NCBI GenBank assembly: GCA_020881915.1
Contig: JAJFPB010000001.1
Location: forward strand, 4,092,001 to 4,156,000
DNA: 64,000 nucleotides
Reading direction: 5' to 3'
Source: Paramyrothecium sp. XJ0827
Lineage: Eukaryota; Ascomycota; Sordariomycetes; Hypocreales; Stachybotryaceae
Made by a program: the position numbers and the translations under genes. Below, one piece after another: positions 11,096 to 22,585 of this stretch. A model generated the notes under the pieces. That model ran no database searches. It was not told the DNA's origin and worked only from the letters and a program-made list of their open reading frames with translations. The first letter of the stretch is position 1, and every line of letters starts with the position of its first letter.

Positions 11096-13224
11096 ATGGC
11101 TCCTCCCTCGAGACACTCCCAGAACCTGGGGCAAATCATCGAATACATCCCTGGTGTGTTTCCCTCATCCTCTCCGCCCAGCGTCTGATCTCTGGATATA
11201 GCCGTTGGGCACCTGGCCAGGCCATATTCATATTTCCATCCCATACTTTATCTGCACAGCATGGCCATAACAAGACCCTTCTGGGTCTACTCAGTCGCTC
11301 CAACATCGGCGCTAACTTTTATCGCAGACCGCCTGTACCTCGCGGCATATGTCCATCCTCCCACTCACGAGACCTTGTTCCCTTACCCCGAGTCGCCCGT
11401 CACCTCGCGGAAACGATCCCAGCGCACAGTCGACGCTGCCACGGCGGCGGCTAGCAACCGGCCCCCACCTTGCTACTTCACTGTTGATGATACCCTGCTC
11501 TACAACGCTTTCCACCATGACTTTGGCCCGCTGCACATTGGACACCTCTACCGCTTTGCCATCCAGTTCCACGACATTCTCGGTGCCAAGGAGAACAAGG
11601 ACAGGCCCATTGTCTTCTGGAGCGCCGCTGACCCCCGGAGTAAGCCATATGCTCCCAAATGCAGCCATGGTCTTCTGTCATGCTAATCTTGCCGTGCTTA
11701 GGCCGTGCCAATGCTGCCTGCATGCTTGCTTGCTACATGGTCCTGATCCAGAACTGGCCGCCTCATCTGGCGCTCGCGCCTATTGCACAAGTCGACCCCC
11801 CACTGATGCCCTTCAGAGATGCGGGATACAGTCAGGCCGACTACGGCATCAGCGTGCAAGATGTTGTCTACGGAGTGTGGAAGGCCAAGGAGGAGAAGTG
11901 CTGTGATCTGGACAACTTCGATCTCGACATGTACGAGAAATTCGAACGTGTCGAGCATGGCGACTTCAACTGGGTCACGCCTCACTTCCTTGCCTTTGCT
12001 TCTCCCCAGCACACCCCAGTCGCCAAGATCACGGAGGACTCTGAGCTGTACTCGTTGCTCCCTCGCGATCTTGATGCTGTGGACGCTCACCCCACGCTCC
12101 CGCAACCATTCAAGAATGTCCTGACCCACTTCACCGAAAAGAACATTGGACTTGTCGTCCGTCTCAACTCACACCTGTATTCTCCTTCCTACTTTGAGGC
12201 TCTCGGTATCAGCCATCTCGACATGATCTTCGACGATGGAACTTGCCCGCCTCTGACTACCGTACGGAAGTTTATCCGGCTAGCGCATGAGACCATCACG
12301 ATCAAGAAGAGAGGCATTGCTGTGCATTGCAAGGCTGGCCTTGGCCGCACGGGTTGTCTCATCGGAGCTTATCTCATCTACCGCCATGGTTTCACGGCCA
12401 ACGAAGTCATCGCCTTCATGCGATTCATGAGACCCGGAATGGTTGTCGGGCCTCAGCAGCACTGGCTGCACCTCAACCAGGGAACCTTCCGAGAGTGGTG
12501 GATCGAAGAGCGTATTGAGCGCAAGCTGCGCAAGGAGATGGCTGCCGCCAACCCTGTGCCCAGCACTCCCATCCGCGCTATGCAGAAGGCCTCCCTGCGC
12601 AACGGACAGGCGTCTACGCCCCCCAATCGCAGTCCCTCGAACCGCACCCCACTGAGCGAAGTCGACCAGGACCGCAATAACATTGGGGTCCAGGAAGACT
12701 ATTTGCCAGCGCCGACTCCAGGCCAGCCTCGGAAGACTGGCCGCGCTGACCGACACCACCCCTACCAACGGTCAACGTCGTTCCAGACCACCGTGGAGGA
12801 GGAAGTTGGTGTAGAGCACGAGACAGAGATTGTGACCATTCACCGCCAGTCACAAGGTGCCGAATCGGATGAGGAATGGCATATGCGAATGCGAAGCCAC
12901 CGCAAAGCGTCGCAGTCCCCTACTCGCAGCGAGAAGACGCGCTCTGTTAGCCAGACGACGTCGACCACAATCTACATGATTGACAATGATGCCTCCCAGG
13001 ATGCCGAGAACATCGGTTCTATCCGCACAAAGCACGTCGACCGCGTGGCCAGCACTCCCAGCAGTGTCATGACAAAGGTTCGAAGCAGCAAGCGCCAGGC
13101 CGAGTCTCCGCTACGGGCCAAGGACTCCGCCGGTATCCGAAAGACCAGTGGCAGAATCGGCAGTGCTAGCACTGCCATGTCTGCGACGGCAGCCTCTGCG
13201 GCACGGAAGGTGTCTGGATCCTAG
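11096..13224 (+). CDS. cdc14: Dual-specificity protein phosphatase Cdc14
   Basis: Three exons, 11096-11153, 11328-11639 and 11702-13224, give 630 aa. The introns (174 and 62 bp) have GTGTGT and GTAAGC donors and CTAAC/CTAAT branch sites. Residues 1-190 form the Cdc14 N-terminal domain (DRLYLAAYVHPP, FCW-type SAADPRSRANAACML, PPLMPFRDAGY). The catalytic domain has FDDGTCPP (general acid region) and HCKAGLGRTG, with Cys333 as nucleophile and Arg339 in the P-loop; the Cys codon is at 12328-12330. After about residue 390 the tail is long, Ser/Arg-rich and presumably disordered, holding basic stretches and SP/TP sites. Cdc14 dephosphorylates Cdk sites during mitotic exit and cytokinesis, and in plant and insect pathogens affects septation and virulence. 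The fold and active site are complete. Confidence 0.95.
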
Positions 13225-13971
13225 AAGGGAAGCAGGCAACAACCGTCCGCGGATGCCGCCGGTCGTCTTTCAGAGCTGAAAGCGACTTCTTACTTTTTTT
13301 AATGATCATGACTCACGTACATCACGACCGATTGTGGTTCTGCATGTTACCGGCGTTGGGGCCAAACAGAACTTTGTCTGGCGTTAATGGTGCTGCGTCT
13401 TCCGTGTGTATAGTCCTGTTCAGCCGAGGAGGCAATGGTTTCCTGCCGCTGGCCTCTCACTGTTCACCGAGAAGCCCAGTTGAAATTGAGTTATGCTGTG
13501 CTTCACGTGGAAGTCGAGGACAGTACGCAAAAGAGCTTGCGCTACGATTTGTTGATACTGCGATGAGCGCATCGGAAAGAAGCAAGCTATCTCAATTATG
13601 GCGTACCACGTTTCATTGGCCACCATTCTGTCTTTCATGCGATTGCTTCGATATTCGGGTATTGGCTACTACATAGTGTTTTTATTATGGTGCAAGAGGT
13701 GTTGAATACGTTATGCAGAAGAATGCTTGTCAAGGGAAGGGGGTTCTGGCCAGAGTACCTGGTTTTACTATATCTACACGGCGCAGAATCAATTCCAAAT
13801 ATTTCGTTCAATAATCTTGCCTTGATCGAAGTAATGATGTGTGGGTCTATAATGCTCCAAGTTCACCAGTCTTGACTGAGCCTTTGAAATCTCACTCAAT
13901 GGTGAGAATCTTGCCTTTAATTTGTTTCTTGTTGTCATTTACATGCTATTCCTCCCAGAACGGAGGGTACG
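13225..13971. other. Convergent 3' region between cdc14 and the HeLo gene
   Basis: About 750 bases between converging stops. It becomes AT-rich towards 13680-13950, in keeping with 3' UTRs and poly(A) signals. The short frames present have no domain signal. Confidence 0.5.
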
Positions 13972-15855
13972 TCAAACGCTAATGCTTTCTAGATTGCTCA
14001 CGACCGTCTCCATGAGTTTGGCGGCCTCGCCACTTGTCATCTCCTCTTTAGCTCCGAGACACATTTCGACAACCTCCTTGTAGCGCCTGCCCACCTTGCT
14101 GGCAAGGCCAGGAACCAGCACCGGCACGACGACCTTGTCGCGCCAGCGCTCTGCGGAGTAGTGGGCCTTGTAGTAGGACTGCAGGACCTTCCACAGGCCG
14201 ATCTCCAGCAGCACGAGCCCCAAGCTGTAAATGTCAAAAGCCTTGCAGTGAGGCCGGCCGCGGACCGACGCCGGGTGGCGGTACAAGTCGCCGATGGACG
14301 GCCGCTTGGGCGCCAGCGACAGGGCGGTGTCAAGCTCCGGGCGGGAGGCGTCGAAGCCGCTGAGAAAAGGGCCCGAGATGTCCGGGACGAGGGCGGCGGA
14401 GGCGGTGCTGGAGTGGGCGGACGTGGAGAAGGCGGAGGGGAAGAAGAGGATGTTGGCGGAGCAGAGCGACTTGTGCAGCCAGTCGAGGGAGTGGAGGGAC
14501 CAGAGGGCGACGGCGAGCGTCTGCGCCAGCTGGACGCGGTCGTTGAGATCCGGAGTCTTGAGGTCGCCGCTGGAGATGAGGGTGTGGAGGGTTGAGTGGG
14601 AGGGGGACGGAGCCTTGTACACGAGGCCGTAGCGGGAGTTGGCCGTGTCGTCGGTGTAGCCCACGCAGTCGATGCTGTGCAGGTCCGGGTGGCACTGGGA
14701 CGCCGAGTGCATCATGCGGGCCAGGTCGTCCATCCTGCGGACGTGGATGACGCGCTCCTCGACGGCGTCGCGGTCGTAGTCGACCCACTCGACGACGACG
14801 TCGCCGGCCACGTCGTGGCGGGCCTGGCAGCGGCGCGGGTCCCCGCCGTCGGGCGGCAGCGCCAGGGCGGAGCGGGCGACCTTGAGGGCGAAGGTGGGCC
14901 GGAAGGCGGCCTGGGGCTTGGCGTCGAGGTTGACGCGCAGCCGCTTGAGGTTGGCCGAGGCCGTCAGCTTGGGGTAGGTGCCGGAGGAGGCGTTCTCCAG
15001 CAGCGAGAGCTGGTCGAGGTCGCGCTGCGCCGACTCGAGAAGCTGGTGCGTCCAGGCGCGCTGGAAGGACGGCAGCTGGGCGGGCGGGAAGAGGCGCTCC
15101 AGGCCGTCATTGAAGTCTGCCAGGGGGCGTTAGTCGCGATGTTGATGCGATGCGATGCGATGCGATTTGGAGGGGCACAGGAGGGAATTAGAGTTGGTTC
15201 GTATGAGAGAGTGGTTACCTTTTAGATCCTTGAGGAGATTTGTGAACTTGTCCTTGTCTGTTGAGCCCTCGTGTTAGTGGGTGCTGGCACATGGTGGATG
15301 GCTTTCCCAGGCAGGCCGTGACTTGCCTCCAATGACCCATTTCGTCCGGAGACTGATCTCCTTCCTCCATCCCCTTTCCGGCGCCAAGGAGGACTTGGAG
15401 CCGCTCGCGGGGCGGTCCGCGTCCCTGGAACCCTTCCTCGACGGCGACGGCGACGACTTGCCGCTGCCGTTGCCGTTGCCGGTGCCGGTGCCGGTGTTGG
15501 TCCCGGCGGCGGCGGCGGGCCCCGCGTCGTCGACCAGGCCGTACTTCTCCTTGAGGCACGCGAAGTCGGTGACGGTGGTGTGCAGCTCCTGCAGGATCTG
15601 GGTCGCCAGGACGCGCAGCTGGGGGTTCCGGTCGCTCTGCAGGTGGGCGTCGAACCGGCCCTCCGCCACACCCCACTCGCGGCCCCAGACCACGAGGCGC
15701 ATCTCCTCGATGCGCACCTTGCACAGCAGCCGCTGGCCGTGCGAGTCCAGCTCCCTGGCCGTCGTGAAGTAGCCGTACGCCTTGACGCACCCGTCGAAGA
15801 GCTGGCCCAGGAATCCCACGACGCCGACCGTCGTGCCGATCAGCTCGGCCGCCAT
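13972..15855 (-). CDS. HeLo (prion-inhibition) domain protein fused to a pseudokinase
   Basis: Three exons, 15855-15327, 15257-15219 (39 nt) and 15116-13972, give 570 aa. Residues 1-109 and about 160-250 form a HeLo helical bundle like that of HET-S: a hydrophobic N-terminus (VGVVGFLGQLFDGCVKAYGY), then LRTKWVIGDKDKF and LLKDLKDFNDGLERL. A Gly/Thr/Asn-rich insert lies at about 117-135. The C-terminal half has a kinase fold: catalytic loop LHKSLCSANILF at about 403-414, SGFDASR at 442-448 and DIYSLGLVLLE in helix F. The catalytic Asp of HRD is replaced and the DFG motif reads GFD, so it should not phosphorylate. HeLo domains of HET-S-type proteins insert into membranes and kill or restrict cells. 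A signalling or cell-death role is inferred. No NLR gene is next to it. The chosen Met fits the HeLo N-terminus; an in-frame extension upstream is unlikely. Confidence 0.85.
15117..15218 (-). other. Intron 2 of the HeLo gene, with a GATGC microsatellite
   Basis: 102 bp, donor GTAACC, branch ACTAAC, acceptor GGCAG. It contains four tandem GATGC units (15144-15166). The flanking codons join AAA G/AC to give LKDFNDGLE, a HeLo family motif. Confidence 0.75.
15258..15326 (-). other. Intron 1 of the HeLo gene, GC-AG type
   Basis: 69 bp. The donor is GGAG/GCAAGT and the acceptor CAACAG. The GT a few bases downstream (GGCAA/GTCACG) would break the frame, whereas the GC donor restores VIGDKDKF, the conserved HeLo sequence. 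GC donors with an otherwise perfect consensus are the usual form of this rare intron class. Confidence 0.75.
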
Positions 15856-17025
15856 GGGGTTCTGGCGGGGCGGGGGGGAAGAAGGAAAAGAGAGGGAGGC
15901 GGAGAGGGAGGAGGGGTTTCGTTCGCTTGGGGCCTGCGGCCTGGGGACCCCCCTCGACCAAACAAAGGCGGCGAGGTGAAGGGCAACGAGAGATCGCGGA
16001 GAAGCTACGGGTTCCGACAGCGAGGAGGCCAACAATAGAAAGATTGGGGGCGGCCACAGAGGTGAGGCGTTATATCATCTCCGGCAGTGGGGTATTTATC
16101 CTGTCACGATGTTGGATCTGGGAGCAAGCCCGGACAACAAGGGGCGCTGGGGGTCCGCCAGTCCCACACGCCTGCATTCGACCTTTATTCCTAGAGTAAT
16201 GACACAGCAAAAACGTGGCGGAGCCGCGAATCTGCCCGGAGAACTGATCAGCAGCGTCGTCTCCGGCTACCTGCTACATGAAGACACGGACCAAAAAGGT
16301 CGTTTCCCCCAGAGACAGCGAACCCTTTTCGCTGCACATATCGAGGCCCATCACGCATGGCTTCCGAAGACTCTCAGTCTCAAGCTTGACTGACTTCTTC
16401 TCTTAGACATCACGTGATGGTAGAGGAACATCTCAACCAGTTAAAGCAACTTCAAGAGGACAAGACGTCACCTCACCTCACCTCTTCTTCCCTCTTATAG
16501 GGTTCCTCTCTTTCAAAGTGAGGACATTCTCTCTCACGGTTCAGATGCAATTGAAATCATTTTGTTCTCGTTGGACCATGTTCTCATAGGCACTGTAGCT
16601 AGAAGTCCCATATCCCAGTGTTATAATCATTGCCTCTTGGTGCGCCTCATAACGTGCAACATTACTGTCCACCAGGTTCCCGGCTCAACAATCGTGTCCA
16701 AAAAAACAACAATATGCTCTCCGTGTGACCCATTGAGCGGCCGAGACCCAACTCGCATCTCAGACAACGCCCTTTGTCACAACTTGCTACCACATGATTT
16801 CTATATGTGCCGTTGTATATCACGTACGCGACAACAGACCCGGGACAATGGCCCCTGCTGTCTGCCACTCGAGAAAAAAAGAAGAAAGAGTGAGAAAACT
16901 TTTGAAAGCTGCCCCGGCAAACACGCGCGGAGAAGCTCTACGGAGAAACCAGGGGGCAATGCTCCATCCCCAGGATCCGTGACCTTTGCGCCTGAACCTT
17001 TGTCGCTTGCCTCTCTTTCACAGGC
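15856..17025. other. Upstream region of the HeLo gene and downstream region of erv29
   Basis: Both flanking genes lie on the minus strand, so this stretch holds the HeLo promoter/leader and the erv29 3' UTR. A perfect 12-base palindrome with a CACGTG core lies at 16408-16419. No supported gene; frames through 16562-17029 have no domain signal. Confidence 0.5.
16408..16419. promoter_or_regulatory. Palindromic E-box CATCACGTGATG
   Basis: A perfect 12-bp palindrome with a TCACGTGA centre, about 550 bases upstream of the HeLo start codon. bHLH proteins of the PHO4, CBF1 and SREBP/MITF groups bind such sites. Binding here is inference from sequence alone. Confidence 0.4.
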
Positions 17026-18174
<1,149 letters not shown>

Positions 18175-19545
18175 GGTGTTGGCTACTTTGGCACCTCGGA
18201 TGTGATGTTGAGAAAGGAGGAGTGAGGGTGCCGTCAACAGCCGCTGCGAAGCTGTTGTGTCGGATGTAACTGAGGGTTCGTGGTCGTTTGGGGGTGGCGG
18301 ATTGGCCTTGGAGGGTTGGCAGTCTTATGTGTCCTCTTGAAACCCGGTCGGTGGTTTGGATGGAGGTTGAAAAGGAACCGGGCCTAGGGTATCGGTTGCT
18401 GCTCGAGCGTGAAAAGAGGTGCAGGGTTGAAGCAGGGGGGGGGGAGGGCTTCTGTGGCGCTGGCACGGGGGGCGGAGGGAGGGAGGAACAGGAGGAGCTT
18501 CGCTGGAAACCTTGAAAGGCCACGGTCCAGTTCGGGCGAAGGCTTGACTTTGGAGAATGAGGAATTGTGCAGCGGCGACGCCAGCAGGAGGGTGGTGGCT
18601 GCTATAAGGTGGTTGAAAAGAGGGTTGGCTTTCCGGCACGAGGGAAAGACAAGGACGAAAGGGTATTGGATGGCTTCCCCGGTAAGCAGATGTCCGAACA
18701 GATCTGGCAGAAAAGCACCAAGGTATGGACAACTGTGTCCTTTGCGAAATCCCGTGATGTACCTCAGCCAGGTCCCGCAGCGAAGCACAGTAGCCGCGGG
18801 CAGCTACCTGCCCCAAGGTAGGTACCCGCCCTCCCGCCAGCTCACCACTAACCTCACGGTTCCGGGCAGCTAAGGCACCTTACCTCACCTCTCGTGCGGG
18901 TGGTTTTTTAGTGCTGTGGTCACCTTGCCTGTAGCGCACAGCTCTTCCGCCCCACGTCCGTACAGCATGCCGCCCCTAAGGTAGCGTTCCCACTTTTCGC
19001 CGCCAGCTTTGGCAGGCCGCTTCAAGCCTTCGATCAAGCCACCGAGCCCTCGAGGACACTTTTTCGGATCCGCAACGAGGGTACCTTACCTTTTCGGCGT
19101 CATGGCGTGAAACACACTCCAGCCATCGACCTACCTGCCACCTTTTTGCGAGGAAGCCCGACAAAGTGGGTATATAGTAAAAGACAAATGGTCCAGGCCT
19201 TGATTTCCTCAGTGGCGTCTTTTCTTTACTTGACATGGCAGGCATCCATGCGAGCATTGGATACGCAGCATTCCTTGCCTCTGTTTGACGCATGTCCACG
19301 ACCAGGGCAGGCCCGAGAGTTGCAAACGTTGCGGCACGCATCTCCTCGCGTTGTGTGGTGTGAGCGATACCAGTACATATCATCCTTCCGAAAACTGTCT
19401 AGTGGTGTTGCAGCCCATCGGCATTACCTTAAACCTTGTCGAGCATCTCAGACAGTACGGATAAGGTACCTTACCTCATGCCGACGCACTGCAAACGGCA
19501 TACCCTATGCTACAGTTTACTATCCTGACGGACTCGCCATCCCTC
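18175..19545. other. Upstream region of erv29 and downstream region of the glycosylase gene
   Basis: About 1.4 kb. A G-rich tract lies near 18433-18445. Several TACCT/AGGTA units cluster at about 18795-18895, 19080-19095 and 19460-19480. No gene recognised. Confidence 0.5.
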
Positions 19546-21093
19546 TCAATCACCGCCGTTACCATCTCTGCCACGTCTGCCCGGGATGTGCAAGCCCCCG
19601 GTGTTGTCGTACTCCACTCGTCCCTCATTGACAGCCTTTTGCATCTCGCCTCGTAAGACAGCACGCTCGCCAGTTGCTGGATCCCATTCCCAGCCCTCTC
19701 TCATCCACATCCACCGTAAGTAGGCTCGGAGTTCCTTATCGTCTGGCATCACCCTCATCCACTCGGGCTGGAACTCGGGCTCCCTCCCCTTCCCGTTCCA
19801 ATCTTCTGCCAACCCTAATAACGCATCGCGGCAGAAGATGCGCCAACTGTCAATTGCGTACTTGCCGTTCGTCATGTGGCCAATTTCCCAGGCCTCAGCG
19901 TCTTTTTTTAATACCATGCCACCTAGCTCCCTTGTAGCGTGACTGTCCAGAACTCCATGAGGCGAAAATGAAACGCCCTTTCTCTTATACGCCTTCACTT
20001 GATACCTTTTCCCAGCCTTTGGCGGCGTCTCCAGGAACATCGCAGCGTATTTCTGAATATAAGCCACTCTGACAACGGACAAACCCAAATGACGTATCAT
20101 TTCTAGAAGTTCCTCCTTGATAGCCGGGTCCACCAGATGGGAAGCGGTAGGGAAGCGCTCCTTGACTTTGTACAGGGTCGGTATGGCCTGCGAGCCCTTG
20201 GTCTTGATCAGAAACGTAACGGCTATCAGTAACCAAAAAGGCTCATGGGCGAACTTTTCCTGGACGAGGCCAAAATATGGAGCGGTAAGTGGAGGGAATG
20301 GCACGCTCGAAATGACGCCAGCTGGTGGTCGCTTGTTGCGGTGTTGAGCCTGACATGGGTTTTCCGCGTTGAAGTAGTGCGATTCGGTGGTAGTGGATGC
20401 AGTTGGAGTTCTCGAGCTGGGCATCTGACTGCCGGGCGAGACTATCTGTGTTTTGAGATGATCGGACGATCGATTTCCTTGTACATTCTGACGCCGCACG
20501 TTTGGTTCCACGATCTGAGTAGAATGAGGTTTCAATATCGTTGAGCGGCGGGTCCGAGTGGGTTCTTTTGAACGATCTGCTTGGTTCTCAACGACAGGAG
20601 GCTCGAATGATTGTATAGATGGGTGTTCGTTGCTCCAATAGTGAGATGTCGCACTTTGAGCTTTTCGTCTAGCAAAGGTTTCGGACGATGCCGCCCGGCT
20701 TTTTACAGGTGTCGCTTTCACCTTATTTTTTGGAGCCAAAAGTCTCTCTGCGTCCTGTTCTAATGCTTGGGCCTCGACAATGAGTTTATCGGTATCTTTC
20801 CACGGGTTGAGAGGCACTGGATCAGGGTCGGGTATTTTTGAGGCACACCATATGTATGTGAGTATATCGTCGCCTTCCAACTCATGGTGTTGTTCTCGAT
20901 CGGCGTCCTTGATGGAATTTGCACAGTCAACCAGATAGTGCCAATCTTGAGACCCTGCTAGCAGACTTTCCTGCAACAGTTTCTGGACTTCATCGTTGGC
21001 CGTATGCGCCTCAATGACGTCGGCCAGGTAATCTCGTGCATCGTCCCAAACGTCAAAGGGAGCAAGGACATCGTAACCGAAGCGTCGAGCCAT
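19546..21093 (-). CDS. MBD4-like HhH-GPD DNA glycosylase
   Basis: Single exon, 515 aa. Residues about 270-475 match the glycosylase domain of MBD4: FGLVQEKFAHEPFWLLIAV, FLIKTKGSQAIPTLYKV, LGLSVVRVAYI and GKYAIDSWRIFC, ending with LRAYLRWMWMREG. Asp415 in AIDSWRIFC sits where the catalytic Asp of MBD4 lies (NDSYRIFC). The glycine-rich hairpin is modified (GHMTNGKYA). The first 265 residues have a conserved-looking acidic start (MARRFGYDVLAPFDVWDDARDY) and then a Ser/Arg-rich linker; there is no methyl-CpG-binding domain. The expected reaction is removal of thymine or uracil mispaired with guanine, the product of deaminated (methyl)cytosine, in nuclear base-excision repair. Specificity is inferred from the family. 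The enzyme could oppose or process lesions from cytosine deamination, including those of RIP-type mutation, but that is speculative. Confidence 0.85.
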   Translation of the reverse strand: MARRFGYDVLAPFDVWDDARDYLADVIEAHTANDEVQKLLQESLLAGSQDWHYLVDCANSIKDADREQHHELEGDDILTYIWCASKIPDPDPVPLNPWKDTDKLIVEAQALEQDAERLLAPKNKVKATPVKSRAASSETFARRKAQSATSHYWSNEHPSIQSFEPPVVENQADRSKEPTRTRRSTILKPHSTQIVEPNVRRQNVQGNRSSDHLKTQIVSPGSQMPSSRTPTASTTTESHYFNAENPCQAQHRNKRPPAGVISSVPFPPLTAPYFGLVQEKFAHEPFWLLIAVTFLIKTKGSQAIPTLYKVKERFPTASHLVDPAIKEELLEMIRHLGLSVVRVAYIQKYAAMFLETPPKAGKRYQVKAYKRKGVSFSPHGVLDSHATRELGGMVLKKDAEAWEIGHMTNGKYAIDSWRIFCRDALLGLAEDWNGKGREPEFQPEWMRVMPDDKELRAYLRWMWMREGWEWDPATGERAVLRGEMQKAVNEGRVEYDNTGGLHIPGRRGRDGNGGD

Positions 21094-22585
21094 TCTAGAT
21101 AGCCTTCAAGTAACCGGAAAGGTGATACATCTGTGACTCTGCCAAAAAATCCCCTCAAGGCGCTGGAGCGTGGTCCAAGGGCGTGGATGACATGGTCCAT
21201 ACGACCTGGAATCGCCGACTTCACACGAGTGTGCTGGCAGGAAGGAAAATGCCAAGGTCACGGCAAAGTATGCCTGAAAAATCGAATGAGAATAACTCAG
21301 ACTTATGTTGGAGCTTCTTAGCTTTTTGCCTGCTGTTGCTGCTCACTCATTATGGTTGGCATCTCGACAGCTGATCACGTGGTGTTGATCGGTTCGCAAG
21401 TGTCTCCCATCAATTGTGACCTGTACGTGGACGCGAGACGACTAGGCAACGAAATTGTGCCGCTGTCAAGCTTAGCACGAATCGTGCCCGTACACGCTCA
21501 AGTTCCATGTGCGATCTTCAAGGATTGACTTGCGCCTGCACAATCTTGCGCGACCAAACTACGCTAGAATAAGACGATCGTCAGTGCTTTATCCCTCCAA
21601 AGTCATTAGGCACTATTGTAAATCTTGCTCCGCAACACGCAACCAGGGGCCATGGTGAGCATGCAAGGCTGGGCCCAATCAGACACGATCCGAACTGCCC
21701 GAACGGCTGTACCGTGCTTGTAGTAGATCTGAGCGAATCGCTGCGTAATAAGACGTACCAGTGGTGCATAAACCAACCCCTCACTCACCTTACCCAAAGC
21801 TTTGAAGCCCAAGGCGAAAGCACATCATCTGGTCGCGTGAGGGTGGTTACGCCAGCACACATTGGCTGCGTGTTGGGTATTGCGCAGAATGTATAGCAAG
21901 GCTTGCCGAGACATCAGGTGTGGAGGCCAAGGTCTCCTGAGCAGGTATCTACTGCCCGCCGTGCGGGCGATAGGCTACTTTGGCGCCATCAGGAAAACGT
22001 CTTGGCAAGGTACCTCTGATCGGAGGAAGACCTGTTTTCCTGCAGCTCAGAGCACGCTTGCAGCCAACAGGGCGTTGGGGCGTCCATGTTACCTTACCTT
22101 ACCTTTCCTCACACAACCCATTCATTCGCAGACATGATCTTGTGGGTAAGGTGTCCCAAATTATTTTTATTGAAAAAATTGAAATGCCAAAAAATATTTC
22201 TTTCTTTTTGTGAATTCTCGTTGACATCGGTCCATGCACCACAGGTGACTCTTCGCACAGCATACAGGTTAGTCCGGTAATGGCACCGGCGTCTTTTTGT
22301 CATATCTAATGCTGGTGGAGAAGCCACCCACCTTCTCGGACTCGGTGGACCTCTTGCATCTCTTGTTGCAGCCATTCGCAGTGGGTCACGTGGGCTTCCA
22401 ACCCGCCTGACGGTACAGTGCCGAATCCGCCCCCCTCCACCTCCCTCGACTCTGCCAGCGTAGTTTGTCTCTCGCCTCCGCTCCTACTACAACCCTTCCC
22501 TTTCCGTTCGCATCCTCTCCGCCAGCGTCCTGATTCGATCCTCTTCAGAGCCCCCCATAGCCAACCTCACAAACATCATCGAGAG
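21094..22585. promoter_or_regulatory. Divergent promoter region between glycosylase (-) and SF3B6 (+) genes
   Basis: 1.49 kb between two start codons pointing apart. CACGTG occurs at 21376-21381, 283 bases from the glycosylase start, and at 22387-22392, 194 bases from the SF3B6 start. A TTACCTTACCTTACC array lies at about 22086-22107. The last 150 bases before SF3B6 are C/T-rich. No gene recognised. Confidence 0.45.

Noticed and set aside
10591..11454. 287-codon frame upstream of and across the cdc14 start
   Set aside because: It overlaps cdc14 exons 1 and 2 in another frame and shows no domain. The cdc14 exons explain the region.
14596..15225. 209-codon frame on the + strand
   Set aside because: Antisense shadow of the HeLo gene in GC-rich DNA; Val/Gly/Arg-rich with no domain.
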